Shown in pieces: positions 25,201 to 39,900 of a stretch of 64,000 nt of DNA; the first letter of the stretch is position 1, and each line of letters begins with the position of its first letter. A program made the translations under genes and the position numbers. A model generated the notes under the pieces. That model was not told where the DNA came from. It did no database searches and saw only the letters and a list, made by a program, of their open reading frames with translations. Source of the stretch: Brachycybe producta (lineage: Eukaryota; Arthropoda; Diplopoda; Playtdesmida; Andrognathidae); contig JAUPFP010000061.1 in the NCBI GenBank assembly GCA_036925085.1, positions 62,001 to 126,000 of the forward strand. Direction: 5' to 3'.

Positions 25201-28200
25201 CTAACTTAATGTTAAACTCTATTGATTATGCCGAAATGAGAAAAAAAAAAAAAAAACATCCATTAAAATGCTCGTAAAAATAATTTTAAAAAACCAGAAA
25301 AAAATCAGCACGTGCGCCAATGTGTTGGCTTCACTGTGTGTTAATTGTTGGTTTATAAAATTATTTTTAGGTACTAGTGGGGTAACCCGTCATAATTTCA
25401 TAAATGACGGGAGCAAAATTCACAGGCAATTGTGCCCAGCATTAGAATTTCTTTTCCTCCGCCCTTTTATGACGTCAGATCAAGTAACAAACCCAATTAG
25501 AAATTGATGACATTCATAAAAGGGCGGAGCAAAAGAAATTCTAATGCTGGGCACAATTGCCTGTGATAAATTCTAGTTTAATTTCGCTACTATTATTCCC
25601 TCCCCTTGTTTTATATTTGAAAGAGAAAATGAGCGTTTCATCTTCTCTGGTGTGCGCATGCGCGTCGTTTGTTCCTTTTTTTACTTCTTTCATTTCAATT
25701 TCAGTTTCTCCCTCCCCCTTTTTCCCCCCTCCCACTGTTTAACTTTTAACGTTTTAAAGACAAAAAGTCTTAAAATTGAGCCATTTTCGAACTGCTTATT
25801 CAAACTGCATTTTCAAAAGCTGATTTTGAAAGATAACAACAGCATGACAAAAAACCTTTAGATGTTTTAGATACCCTTCTAGTTTCTAAAACACTTTCAA
25901 GTTTGTCTTTATTTTGCTCTGATGCGGCGTTTACACTTGCTGTGCAAATCCAGCATAAGTTGAAATATATTGTAGATTTTTTATTTATATTTGTCTAGCT
26001 GTAACATCGTAGATCAGATTTAATTCGTAAAATAGTTAACTATAGTTTATCTGCATGTGATTTATTAATAACATTTACAGTTTATCTGCAAAGTCTTATG
26101 GAATCGAAAGCAATGGATGTGATGTCGCAGGCGGAACACTCATTCATCGGATTGCAGAATTACACGACGTGTCACGAAGTCATTCTAATTCGACACAGAA
26201 CACAAATTTACTCGAAGACAAAACGAGAATTTCACAGTGTAGACATAGTAAATTCTATGTTTTGCACAGTGAAGAACAAACTATGACACGGAACGATACT
26301 ACACCGGTTATGTCGTCAAACTCAGAGATGGAAGAGGAGGAGGAGGAGAAGAATAGTTGTTTCAGAGACATTAATTCGCACTCTTCCACTGAGGTTGTAG
26401 TTGAACACGCCGACTGTCTCGAAAGGCAACATTTGGAATCATCTTCTGAAGACGAAGATCAAGAGAGTGATGCATCGTCTCCAAGAAATCTTTCAACATA
26501 TTCTGATGTCCCTGCTGTCGATGTCGATGAAGCATGTGAACAAAATAGTCAGCGTTCTAGAGCTTTCTATATTGCCCGTGAATTCATGACTTCCGAGAAA
26601 GTTTTCGTCGATGTGCTGAATTTGTTAACAAAGGTATGCGTGTAGTTACGTCTTCACTTAAGGTTTTTTTGGCCTTATCAATGTTTTTGATGCAGAAACG
26701 CAAAGTAAATTTGGTAGGGTCTAATAATAGTTTTGAAATTTTTTTTTTTTTTTTTGCTTCAAGATTTAGAGATTTAGATTTAGAGATGAGGGTAGAGGAG
26801 CCCAGGAAGTCCTTAGAATCTAGGGGGTTGAAAATAAGTAGGGCCAAAACAGAGTACATGAAATTTAGATGGGATAGAAAGAATGAGGCATAGAATGGGC
26901 TTAGACTTGGGGACACTGTCTGCAACAGGGGCATGACTTTAAATATTTAGGATCAGTCCAACAGGTTGGGATAAGTGGAGACAGGCGTGTGGTGTGTTAT
27001 GTGACAGGAGGATGCCAATAAAACTAAAGGGCAAGTTTTATAGGGCAGTGGTTAGACCAGCTATATTGTATGGGTCGGAATGTTGGGCAGCCAAGGAGAG
27101 GCAAGAGAATAGACTGCAGGTGGCTGAAATGTGAATGTTAAGGTTTATGTGGGGAGTAACAAGAAAGGATAGGATCAGAATTGACTTTTATCAGAGGGAG
27201 TGTAGTAGGGGTAGCAAGCATAGTAGAAAAGATGGAGAAAAATAGGTTGAGATGGTTTGGGCATGTAACTTCCTAGAACAGTTGATGGGGTTGGACCTGG
27301 GGGTTCAAAGGGGTAGAAGAAGGCCCAAACAAGCTTGGAATGTGGTGGTAAGACGGGATATGGTTGCATGTGGGGGTCTCTGGCAGTTTGGCACAATCAA
27401 AAGGAGTGGATAGATAGAACCCATAAGGCCGACCCTGAATACTGTGGGGAAAAAAGTGCAGGAAATCATGATAATGTTGATGCGTGAAGATTTCACAAAA
27501 AAATATTTTCGCCTTTTCAAACTCTTCAGGAATCGTTTATTTTGAATGATATGTCACCATGAAATCACTTTTGGCAATATCGCCAACTATTCTAGTTTCT
27601 AAAATGTCTTGTCTCTTCTGAAGAAAGTTTGCTGGAAAATCCTACATTTTCTTAAATAATGTGTTTTTAAATTTTTTATTATTATTATTATTTATTTTAT
27701 AGGATTTTCCTTCTGCCATTGAGAAGGCGAACGAAGCTCTCGGGCATCCAATTATTCCGAATGAATTCTTTGTTCAGATTCTAGATTGTTTGCCACAACT
27801 TCGAAGTCTTAACGAAGATTTACTGAAAGATCTTGAAGCAAGGATAGAAAAATGGTTTGTTCGTTTTCATACCGTCTTCTGTTTCGTTTTTTTTTCTCGA
27901 AATGGAAGAAAACTTACGAGATTGATAAAGTGAAATTATTTTCAAATGCAAAAAAAATCTATTTATAGATTAAAAAGAAATAATTTTAAGCTTTTAGATT
28001 TACTACTAATTTTGATTTAATTACAGTTTTGAAACAAAGTATTAAGGCTTAAATTGTTTATTTTATAAGCATTTTAAAAATTTATAACAATTTTTTTATT
28101 TAGAAATCTGGGGGTGGGGTGGGGGATTTATGATTTTTTTGTTTGAATTATTTTAAAGTATTAAGAACTAGTGGGGTAACCCGTCATAAATGACGGGAGC

Positions 28201-31200
28201 AAAATTAACAGGCAATTGTGCGCATGCGCGTCGTTTTTTTCCTTTTTTTACTCCTTTCATTTCAATTTTCGTCACCCCCTCCCACTTTTCTCTTTCCCCC
28301 TCCCACTTTTCTCTTTCCCCCTTTCACTTTTCTCTTTCCCCCTTTCACTTTTCTCTTTCCCCCTTTCACTTTTCTCTTTCCCCTTTCTCTTTTCTCTCTC
28401 ACCCCCTCTACACTTTTCAACCTTTTCCCCTCTCCAATTTAATATCATGGGGTTTTTGGATGGGAAGGGTGCAACATATAGTTGACCTTGAGAAAAAAAA
28501 ACATTTCATTTATTCAAATTTATATAAATTCCGATGTGCTTCAATGGTTGTACAGCGTTATCCCAGAAAGAGAGAAAGATATATACATGTAGAAAGACAC
28601 ACAGAGACACAGACCTAGCAAAATATGTATATAATTTTTTGTTGCCAAAATAATTTTAAAATAAGTCATTAAAATCATACGAAAACTTAAACATTGTCAC
28701 TTTTCATCAGTCACCAAACATCAGAGTTTGCGCCACTATACGACAACTTAGTTTACAACAAATACACTTTGTTGATAGTCGTGTCACAAAGTTGTTGTTG
28801 CTTTTAGTTTGCGTCAAACGTTTTTGACCACTTTCACAATCTACAACAAAATGCATTTATGGCCTAATATTCGTATATGGCTCTAATTTTCAGACACTAA
28901 CTTTCAGAGCAATCATAGAAGTTCTAATGGGAACGACAAATACAAATTTATTTTGGTTGTAGTTGTTGTAAATTGCAGTTGTCTTGCATAGTTTGTGTGG
29001 CGCAAGCTGTTTAATTTTAAATTAAAAAAAAAACGAAAGTGTACTCGTCTACTCAGTTGCCAATGTTGTCACTTCACATTTCTATAACTCCTTAATCAAA
29101 TACATGTATTTCCTATGCATAGTTAATTCAATACTGCCTTCCAATCATTTAGAGATCTACGTTTCAAGAGCGATAATTCAAATATCAAAGCCATAGTAGG
29201 CATACTTCGATATGAATTAGGTTATATGTATTATATTATACCATTGTTTTTTACTATAAAGTTATATTGAAACACATAATAATCTTTCAAAACTGTCTAT
29301 AAATTGAGGGTCTACAAATGTAAACAGAACTAACAAGTTATTTTATTAAAAGTAATGATTAAACTTGAAATACAAGATGGCTGACATTTCGAATGTAATT
29401 AGTCATCTTCAGAGCCTAAAAATAATATAAGTTATGATAAATATGCAGTCACAAATTTTATACGTCAATTAAAAGATAGTAAACATGACAATTTTAAAAC
29501 CAATTCCAGTTAAACAATAAACACGAAAGAACATATCAATTTTAAAAAAAAATGTAATCAAGAATTGAATGTCAAATCTACAACATTATTCAATAGTTAA
29601 CTCTGTCAAGATTCATGTTAAGAAGATATAAGTTAACCTGACATGAAAAGAATGAATTATAAAAATGAAATAAAAAATGTCAATTATTTTAACTATGGAG
29701 AAGTCATTCAAAACAAATTTGCATATTGAATTGATTAAATATTTCATGTCTGATTTGGATGTTTTTGATAAAAACATTTCTTGTTAAAATTTACTTTCCT
29801 TAGTTTAGTTTCATTACATAATACTTGGGCACTATTATATGCACATAGTAACATAATTGCAGTTTTATGATAATTTTAATCTATTTTTCAAATATTGCTT
29901 GGTTTTTCCTATATAACATGCATTATATTCTTGGCAATCAACATTGTATACTAATTTAAATTTTTCTTTATTGTGAATTTTATCTTTGGTGTAAGGGACA
30001 AAGCTTTCTAATGTAATTTTTACTTTTGAAGGTGACATTTATATTAGTATTTGAAAAAAATATTCTTAATTTCTGTTGAAAGATGATCATGAATGTGTTT
30101 GGTATGGAAAAATAAGTAGAATTTGTAAAATTTCGTTCTTTAGGTTTAATTTTTTTGTTTTGAATTTTTGATTTTTGATTTTTAATCAATCCATTAATAA
30201 CATAGGATAGTCGTTGTTGACTAGTTTCTTTGCATTTATTAATGTTGAGTTTTTTAATTTATTTGGTGATGGTAACAAAGAGGCTCTGTCAATAACGCTT
30301 CTTTTAACAGATTTTTTTAATACAGTTTAGCTTTGGATTGTGAGCATAATTCGTTCCGGAAACGTGTTTGTAATCCAGAGCACTCATATAGCAAAGGGAA
30401 CCATCGGCTCAGTTGTAATTACGTGATGCTCGACAGACAAAGCGTATATATACTACTCGTATTACAAGACCGCGCTAGTTTATCAAGTTAAAATTTATTA
30501 AAAAAATTGGCTTGTCTTGCAAAACACTCGCAGACACGGTTACTCGCAATCCAAGGTTTTACTGTAATAGGATGATATGAATTAAAATTTAAATATCTTT
30601 CTGACCATGTCGATTCTCTGTATAAAAGTCAATTTTGATTGAACCTTCGGTTTTATGGAATAATTTCGTATCAAGAAACGAACTACTATTAAATTTGTTT
30701 TCATTAGTAAATATTAATCTATTGTGGAAAGAATTAAATTTACTTAAGGCATTATTAATTTCGTGTGAAGGTATGGCTGTAATGATATTGTCAACATATC
30801 TTGGTTTAACCTTATCCAAAGACTTCTTCTGAAACGAACATGTAACAAAAGCAGTATGCAAAGCAAATCAAATTTTGCGGTTCGTACAGCAGACTTTGAA
30901 AAATTGTAAAGAAAATGTAAAAGAAAAGTCATTGTTATTTTACTCTTGTCAGACCACTATTAGAATATTGCTCACCAATTTGGAATCCTTATCGAGCTAA
31001 CCAAACATATGAAATAGAAAAGGTACAGCGTAGGGCTGCAAGATTTGTTAGAGGTAAATACATGTACTCTGACAGTGTGACCTTCATGCTAGGTGAACTT
31101 CAGTGGGAATCGCTAGCAAGCCTGAACAAAGCCTTGCCCTTCTTGAATGCTTGCTAGTTCCAGACAACAGATCATTGTTAAATGGAATTTTTACTAGAAA

Positions 31201-33884
31201 TTCCCATATATCTAGAAATGGCCATCCAAAGGCTATTAGAGAAATAGGAGCTAGAATTGATGCATATTTGTGGTCTTTCTTTCCAAATGTATTTAGTCTA
31301 TGGAATGCTTTTCCACCACATAGTTCTGTTTTAGGACGAGATAAATTTGATGGTGATGTCTATGCCTCGTCTCAGTGACAACCATTTGTGATTAGGAATT
31401 ATTCCTCCCTGCCACATACCTCTCGAGCTGATTGCAGGTGTACTTTATTGAATTGAATTGAATATCATTTGTAGAACGGAATATAAAATGTTAAAAAGTC
31501 AAGAATTTTATGTTCCAAATACTCCATTACCAAATTGGCTACGACAGCAGACAAATAGTGTTCTTTAATGAAAAGAAAGTGGAATATGGACATAATTCTA
31601 GACTTTGTAAAAACTATTTGTAGGTAAAGAGGTAAATAGGCCAATTTATCCCCACCTGGTGGTATAATTTTATTTTTAACGAAATTAGCAAATTGCCATG
31701 AATCTTTGACTGAACACCATGTTTTTCTAATTATATTATTGAATGAATTAGCAATGAACTTAGCTAATTTATACTTACTTTACTTACTATACTTTAATTT
31801 TTATTTATGGTTTGACTAAAATTATATTAAACCAAGCAATAATTTTTTGAACCAACAACACAAAATTAATTGGGATAATGCCCAATTATTATGTAAGAAA
31901 CTAATCTAAGGAAAATAAGTTTTAAAGAAATGCTTTTTATCAAAAACCAATCCAAATTCTATTAATAAAAGAGCATACACAGAAAATTTATCAATCCAAT
32001 ATGCAAATTTGTTTTTAATTATTTCTCCATAGTTAAATTAATCCACATTTCTTATTTCATTTATACTGTATAGCTGTTTCTTTTTTTGCTGTGTTCACTT
32101 AATGTTCATCTTCTTAACATGAATCTTGACAGATAGTTAACCATTACCTAATGTTGTAAATTTTATATTCAATTGGTGTTGTTTATATTTATTAAATTGA
32201 TGTGCCACTTCTTGTTTATTATTTAAATGGAGTTAGTTTTAAAATTGGTATGTTCAAAATCTATTTAGTTGATTTTGTATAAAATTTGTGAATGCCTTCA
32301 TATTTGTCATTTATATCAGCGGTCGCCAACCGGTGCTCCGCGAGAAATTTTTGTTGGTCCGCAGAAAAATCTGGACATTATTTGCGTTTTTTTTTTGTTT
32401 TATTAATAATAAAACAAAAAAAAATATTCTAATAAATTCTTATATTCTGAATGACAATTTTCGCCTTTGTATTGCACTAAATTCACGAAATGTACTCGAG
32501 TCTAGTACAGTTCTTGTAAAATATGGCACGCGAGAGCTACATTTCGTTCAGTTTCTCCCACCACACCCTTCTACTCTAAGCTTTAATTATTTTGTAATAA
32601 TTAAACTAACTTTAATAATTTTGTTACAATGAAACAACCTTTAAAGATTTTTCATTATTTGACAAACGTATTTATCTTTTTAAAAAAAATCATATTAGTG
32701 GTCCGCGGGATTTAAAATTTTGAATTTAGTGGTCCGTGAGGTCCGAAAGGTTGGCGACCGCTGATTTATATTATTTTTAGGCGCTGAAGATAAATGTAAA
32801 TTACATTCAAAACATCAGCCATTTTGTACTTCAATTTTAATCTTTATTAATTTTATTAAAATATCTTGTTGGTTCCATTTACATTTGTGGAACCTCAATT
32901 TATAGACTGTTTCAAAGTATTAATGCGTTTTAATTAAAAGTAATGTGAGGTAACAACATCAGCATCTGTATAGATGGGTAAACTTTGGGGTTTTTTATTG
33001 CCTGTTGTTTAGTTAATAAAAGTCAATTAATTTTTAATTTTTAAATTGTGTTAATGACTTATTTTAAATTTTAAAAATCAAAATGATTTTTAAATGATGA
33101 TCAAAATGGCAATCGTTGGATAAGTCTTCACTATATTTTAACAAGAAATTTCTGGAGGTAATGGTCTCTTTAAATTGTTTTATGAGCAGCTGATTTTCGA
33201 ACTCTGGTTATTTTACGTTTCAACTTTCAGAAGAGCAACACAAAGAAATTGAAAGTGTAATAGAAACTAGAAGGGTAACTGAAAAAAATGAACAAGAAAA
33301 AAATATCTTCAGTTTAAAGTAGTCATTTTCAAACTGACTAAATAACTTTAAATAGCTTGTTTAAAAAAAAACATAATGTGAAGAACCTTCCTACTTTCTA
33401 AAATACATTCTAGTTTTTCTTAATTTAACTTTTGAAAGACGGAATAATTGTAATCCATTTTAGCGTTTGCTCGTTAAATCTACCTTAAAAGACGTGTTTT
33501 TTATACTGTATAACAGGAATGAAATCGGAATGATATCCGATGTAATCGTTTGCAAGGGACCTTTTCTCAAATTATACACAATGTACATAAAGAAGTTTCC
33601 CGTACTTACGCACAATCTCGAAGAAGCGTGTCGTAGGTATCCACAATTTGCACAAACAGTTCGAGATTTCGAGGTAATTTAATGCTAAAGGGTATAATAT
33701 CTACCTTGAAAGAAAAAAAGCCTGAAAGACGAGGTAGAGAAAATAAAGCTTTTTTTTTTTTTTTTAAAGTTATCTGATCGTTGCAAGAAACTAGAACTGA
33801 AACATTATATGTTGAAACCTGTTCAGAGGATACCTCAGTATCGTATGTTGTTAAAAGGTAAAATAAAATAGCTCAGGAAATTTT

Positions 33885-33924
<40 letters not shown>

Positions 33925-36900
33925 TTTTAAAATGAATTTCTACCAAATGTAGATTATTTGAAGCACATTGATTCTGACTGTCCTGACTATGCAAATACCG
34001 AAGGTAAGAATTTAATAATCGTACAGTATAAGCCGGTCTTTTGAGTTCGGAAGTTAAAAATTTATTTATTTATATGTAGCGGCTTTGATGATTGTTTCAG
34101 AGGTTGCGAGTCATGCCAACGAAACTATGAAAGAAGGGGTAAATTATCAAATTTTCTTCAATAAGAATTAATTGTATGTTTTATGAACAGTTGGTTTTTT
34201 AACTCTTGATTATTCTACAGTTTTAGAATAGCAACGCAACGCGAAAATTGTTCTAGAAACTAGAATGCTTGCAGAATCACTTTAGGAAGTATTTTCACTA
34301 GGGATGGGCCATTCGAATCCTCGAAAAAATATTCAAGATCTGAAAACTCGAATCTTTGCGCTTTTTTCGTCTCTCGAATCTTTCGAATCCTAACCTAAAA
34401 AAAACTGTTAAATTGTTGGTAAAATTAGTTTTAACTCAATTGACGTCCAATAGAAGCGTTCACTAACAAAAAACGGCGATTATTGCAATTTCGGATTACC
34501 AGTATCGATCACCTTGTGGCAATCCTGAGTGCCACACTATTTTTTATTAATTTAATATTTAATATTTATTTATTAAATATTATTATATTATTTTAAATAT
34601 TTAATATTATTTCATTTATTTGTATCGGGAAATTGTCATTTGTTCTATAGACATTTGCCGTAAAAGGACGTTTGCCCTAAAACCATTTATCCTAAAGGGA
34701 CATTTGCCCTAAAACCATTTATCCTAAAGGGACATTTGCCCTTAACCCATTTATCCTAAAGGGACATTTGCCCTTAAACCATTTATCCTAAAGGGACATT
34801 TGCCCTAAAACCAATTTTTTGTTCTTTCTTTTGATACGGTTTAGTGTATTTCGGTGGAGTATGTTGAATAGTTTTTTGCGCGCCTGCGGCGTACAAAAAA
34901 CGCCAAATTACGTGAAATTTACACTACTGATTAGGGCGAATGTCCTTTAAGGCAAGTGGTTTTAGGGCATATGTCTCTTTAGGGCAAATGTCTCACACCC
35001 ATTTGTATCTTTTTAATTAATATAGGACTCTTATAGGAAGGATTCGAGAGATTTGTGAGATTCGAGGGATTCGAGAACCTTTTAGGATTCGGTTTCGGAT
35101 TTGAGAAAATCTAGGATTCGTCCTACCTCTTAATTTTCATGTTAATATATTTAAAAATAAACTTTATATATAAACAAAAGTTAACAAATATCATCTACCT
35201 AAAGACCAATTACCCCCAGAAATGTTTTGTTAAAACATTGTCAAGACTTAACCCAATTAATTATTGTGAAAATTATTTTTAAATTAAAAAATGTCGTTAA
35301 TATAATTTTAAAAAAATTCAACATCGGGCGGGTTTTCATAAGTGGACTTTTATTAGACAGGTGAGCTACCAAACAACACACATTGGCAATAAAAAAACAG
35401 AAGTCTACCTATCTACTCAGATGCTCATATTGTCACCTCACATTACTTCTCTATTGAAATACTTGTATTACCTATACATGTCATTTATCCCATCTGCTAC
35501 GTGGCTCTCGAGCTAGTTCTGATAATCGAACTCACAATATTAAAAGTGGAGAAAAGTAAGAAAAAAACGAGTTAAATTTTTTTATTTTATTTCCATAAGT
35601 AGTATTTCCATAAGAATAAGTAACAAAAAAATTGGTTCCGATAACCGACGTTCGGATAATCGACTTTCTACTGTTCTTGTATTTGAAGGCTACATCACAA
35701 AATTACTTCGAAAAATCTCCGCAAAGGGCGCTAGCATCGTTTTTTTTTTATTGAGGCCTTACACCCGATGTTAAAGAAGAAACGTTAGTTTTTAAAATAC
35801 ACAGTTGTGGCAATATGTTTATTTTTCATATTTAAAGTTGTCTAATATTAAGTTTTCAAAGTTCAATATGTACCTTATATATTTCTGATTGAGTGACAAA
35901 AATGACAAGTGAAAGAAGGACAAAAAATTGGTAAGTGCGGTTATAATTTTAAAAACTATTTCAAAATCGCGAATTTCTAACTTAATGTTAAACTCTATTG
36001 ATTACGCCGAAATGAGAAAAAAACATCCATTAAAATGCTCGTAAAAATAATTAAAAAAAAAAAACAGAAAAAAATCAGCACGTGTCCAAAAGGAATTGGC
36101 TTTATCGTGGTTTTTTAAAATTATTTTTATGAGCATATTTTAATGGATGTTTTTTCTTACGAGTACATACTCAATGGAGTTTAACATAAGAGTTAGAAAT
36201 TCGCGATTTGAAATAGTTTTTAAAAATAGAACCGCACTTATCAATTTTTTGTTATTCTATCACTCGATCAGCATATATTTAAGGTGCACATTGCACTTTG
36301 AAAACTTAATATTGGACAACTTTAAATATGAAAAATAAACACATTGCCGCGACAGTGTATTTTAAAAATTAACATTTTTTCTTAACATTGGGTATATGGG
36401 CTCAATAGAAAAACGATGCTAGATATTTCTAGGCAATTTTGTGATGTAGCCTCTTAAAGAATTATTTAAGTGTGAGGTGACAACATGGCAATTTAGTATA
36501 GTTTTTTTTTTTTTTAAATTTAAAGTAGTCTTGTTTGGTTGTGACTCATGAAAAGTGACAATGTTTTAAGTTTGTGTATGATTTTAATGACTTTTTTATT
36601 TCGTTTGATAAGTTTTGACAGGAATTTTTACAAAAGATTTTTTCATGGTGGTGGATTTTTCATAAGTTGGGTTATTTTGAAACTGACATAAAAAGTTTTT
36701 AAAATATATTAACATGAAAATAGCCAAAAGACAGTGCCTCTAGTGGCAGTAGGCGATAAAATCGCCCCTACGAAGTTAGCAAACGAAACCTTAACATAGA
36801 ACTCAATAGAAAAATCGCTTCACCGGTAAGTTTTTTTGCTGTTTTCTTGCAAATTACTCGCCCAATTTTCGTGACTTTTTTTAAAAAAAAAATAAAGACA

Positions 36901-39900
36901 ACAGTACATAGTTGCGCCATGCATGCATTATTTTTTTAATATTCTAAGTTTTTCTTTTTTTTTTTTCGATGTTTGTTCTGAACGTTGCTGTAAAACCCAA
37001 ACTTTTAACATGCAAGCCAATGGAGATTTTAATAAGTCGGTAAGTTCTTTTACTGTTTTCTTGCAAAAAAACTTGCACAATTATCATGAAGTTTTAAATA
37101 AATAAAGATAAAAGTAGGTAGTTTTATAATCAATTATGGTTTAATTAAATATTCTTCTGTCTGTTTCTTTTTAATGTATTATTCAAAAAATTCACTCGAA
37201 CTGTTTAATGTAGGGTTCAGAATAAAACATTGAAAACAAACAACGAGGGTCATTAAAAAAAAAAACAATGTCTGAATGTGAAAGTACATACTTTTATCTT
37301 TATTTCTTTAAAATTTCACGATAATTATGAAAGTAATTTGCAAGAAATAAGCAAAAGAACTTATCGACTTATCGAAATCTCCATTGGTTGCCATGTTATA
37401 AGTTTCGGTTTTACAGCAACGTTCAGAACAAAACATCGAAAACAAGAAAACAATGAGTGATATTAAAAAAATAATGCTTGGATGTGAAGCTACTTACTTT
37501 TGTCTTTATTTTATCAAAAATTCACGAAAATTGGGCTAGTAATTTGCAAGAAAACTGCAAAAAAACTTACTGGTGCCATGATTTTTCCATTGATTTTAAA
37601 ATTTCGTCTGCTAACTTTTTATGGAGCCAATTTTAGGTCACTGCCACTAAAGGCGCTTATTGGAAATAAGGTCCATTAATAAGACTTGTATTTTACAAAC
37701 TAGATGAGGAAATGAGGAATTTTCATTTCCATTATCGTCAAAAAAGAAACTTTTAAATTCTAAAATTCTAAATTTTCGTTTATTAATGACGAAAAGCTTT
37801 GGTCATTTTCAAAGTGCCATTAAAAATTTACTTTTAAACATATTAACTAAAGATTTACTTAATTTGCTTTAGTTACACTTCTAGTTTAGAGAAAATTCAT
37901 GTTTTTTTCACGTATGTTCATTCACGTTTTTTAAAATGCAGAGTTTTCCAAGAGGTTTTAGTTGACTTTTAACGTGAAGGTTAACCATAAAAATTGTCAA
38001 TGTATTGTCATACAGTAAACCAAAGTAAAAAAAAAAATAGCATTGAAAGATATGAATCTATTTTGCTCGTAACCATTCCGATAATTTTAACGAGCGATTT
38101 ATATTTTGTATGTTTGCAAGGATAAGTTTGCGAAACTTATGCAGATTCAGAGTCGGATTTCTGGCAACCATGAAATCCTTAAGCCTGGTCGAGTCAGTAT
38201 AAATATATTTGTGAATTTATCGAGTTTTCTATAAATGCTGTTAAAAATTTCTTATAGACATTTATCAAAGAAGGGGAGTTATTGAAACTTTGTCGCAAAG
38301 AAATGCAGCCACGATTATTCATTTTGGTTTGTTTGTTTAACTTAACAATAACTTGAGACCGTGTTTTACGTTTGCCGTAATATGACTGACTGTTTTAGTT
38401 TAGCGATTCATTGTTACATTTGTCTACCGTTTCGCAAGGGCTTTTACGGATTCACCACGAGCTTCCACTTTCAAACATGAAGGTAGATTGCAAATAACGA
38501 TGTCAATAAAGTGTTGTTTTTTCTTACATGGTGTCTGTTTTCATTAGGTTAGTGTTCCAACACAAGAAGATTTTCAAAACGAGTTTAGTGTGATCAGTGT
38601 GACACGTTCCTTTACGTTGTCTGCCAGGTAAAACAAACAGAAACAAAGAATGGTTTGGTTAAATTTTGGCGTTTCTGTGTTCTAATTCATTTCGCGTAGC
38701 TCACCAGAAGAAAGAGACGAATGGATTTCCGAACTGAGCTCGGCTATACGTCAGACAGTCTCACGACACGCATCGTTTGTTCAAGCAAAACTTCACCAAC
38801 TTGTACGTGTATTAATATTAACGTGATTTGGAATGAAGTTTACGTTTCATTTTCGTTTTTTTTTAAACAAAAAAAGAACATTCCAGAGTTTCGTAATAAG
38901 AGTGAGACACTTGGTCAGCAAGCTCCAGTTTGGATTCCTGATTCTAGAGTCACAATGTGCCAACTTTGCGTCCACGAGTTCACACTTACATTTCGTAGAC
39001 ATCATTGTAGAGCTTGCGGAAAAGTAGTTTGTTCCGTTTGCTCTGCAAACAGAGCTCCTTTGTTTTACCTCAACTATGAAACGGCGAGGGTCTGTGACGA
39101 ATGTTTTGCAGTTTTGCATAAAGGTCTGTTTAGTGTTTCGACTCAAGTTGTCGTTAATATGTTGCTGGAACTGGGTACACTTGTGTTTTTAAAACTACTT
39201 TAAAACAATTTTGAGTGATAGATAAAAATTTATAACATACCAACATCGAAATACTATTAAGTGATTCAGCTACCCTTCTAGTTTCTAAGACACTTTCAAG
39301 TTTCCCTTTATGTTGCTCCTAAAGTGCATAACCTCAGTTCAAAAATCACCTCTTAATAAAACATCTTAAGAGCCTAGATACAGCGTTTAGTTCAAAATTT
39401 TTCCGAATGTAGGTGCTGCAATCGTTTTTGATTGAAAAACGCTTTTTGACGTTTTTTCTCCAGGTTTCAAGTCACATAATAATTAATAGAAAAATAATTC
39501 CGCGTGCTAAGCTTATAAAAAGAGAAAGCATTGTGAACCAATAGATTAATGCACGTGCTAATTATTATGTGATTGTTCTAAGTCGTTTTTAATTGGAGTT
39601 CTTCAAATGTTTGGGTGACGGTTTTTTGGTCCTATGGGACTTAACATGGAGTTAAAAAAAATGTAAGATTTTTAATGTTATTTAAAAATCGAAGGAACTT
39701 TCAGAATTTCGAAAAAAGAATCATCGTGAAGGCAATAAACACGTGTTGGTTTTTATAAATCATTTTAATGAGAGTTCTTCTAACGTTTGTTGGATGGTGT
39801 TTTGCTCCTATGGCACTTAACGTAGAGTTAAAAAAAAATGTACGATTTTAAACGTTATTAAAAAATGGAAGGACCTTTTCAAAATGTATAAAAAAGAAAG

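Larger units (their letters stand above)
29272..32935 (-). mobile_element. Penelope-like element, decayed, with inverted terminal repeats
   Basis: Flanking inverted repeats of about 150 bases (29272-29425 and 32770-32935) enclose minus-strand pieces of a Penelope-type protein. From high to low coordinates these are [18 protein letters not shown]...PPGG (31790-31650), [17 protein letters not shown] (about 31550-31500), [14 protein letters not shown] (the YVDD motif, here YVDN) through SSSFLDTKL (30800-30600), then the GIY-YIG-like [20 protein letters not shown] (29950-29880). Many shifts and a CR1-like insertion break it, and a hAT element sits near its right end. Confidence 0.82.
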
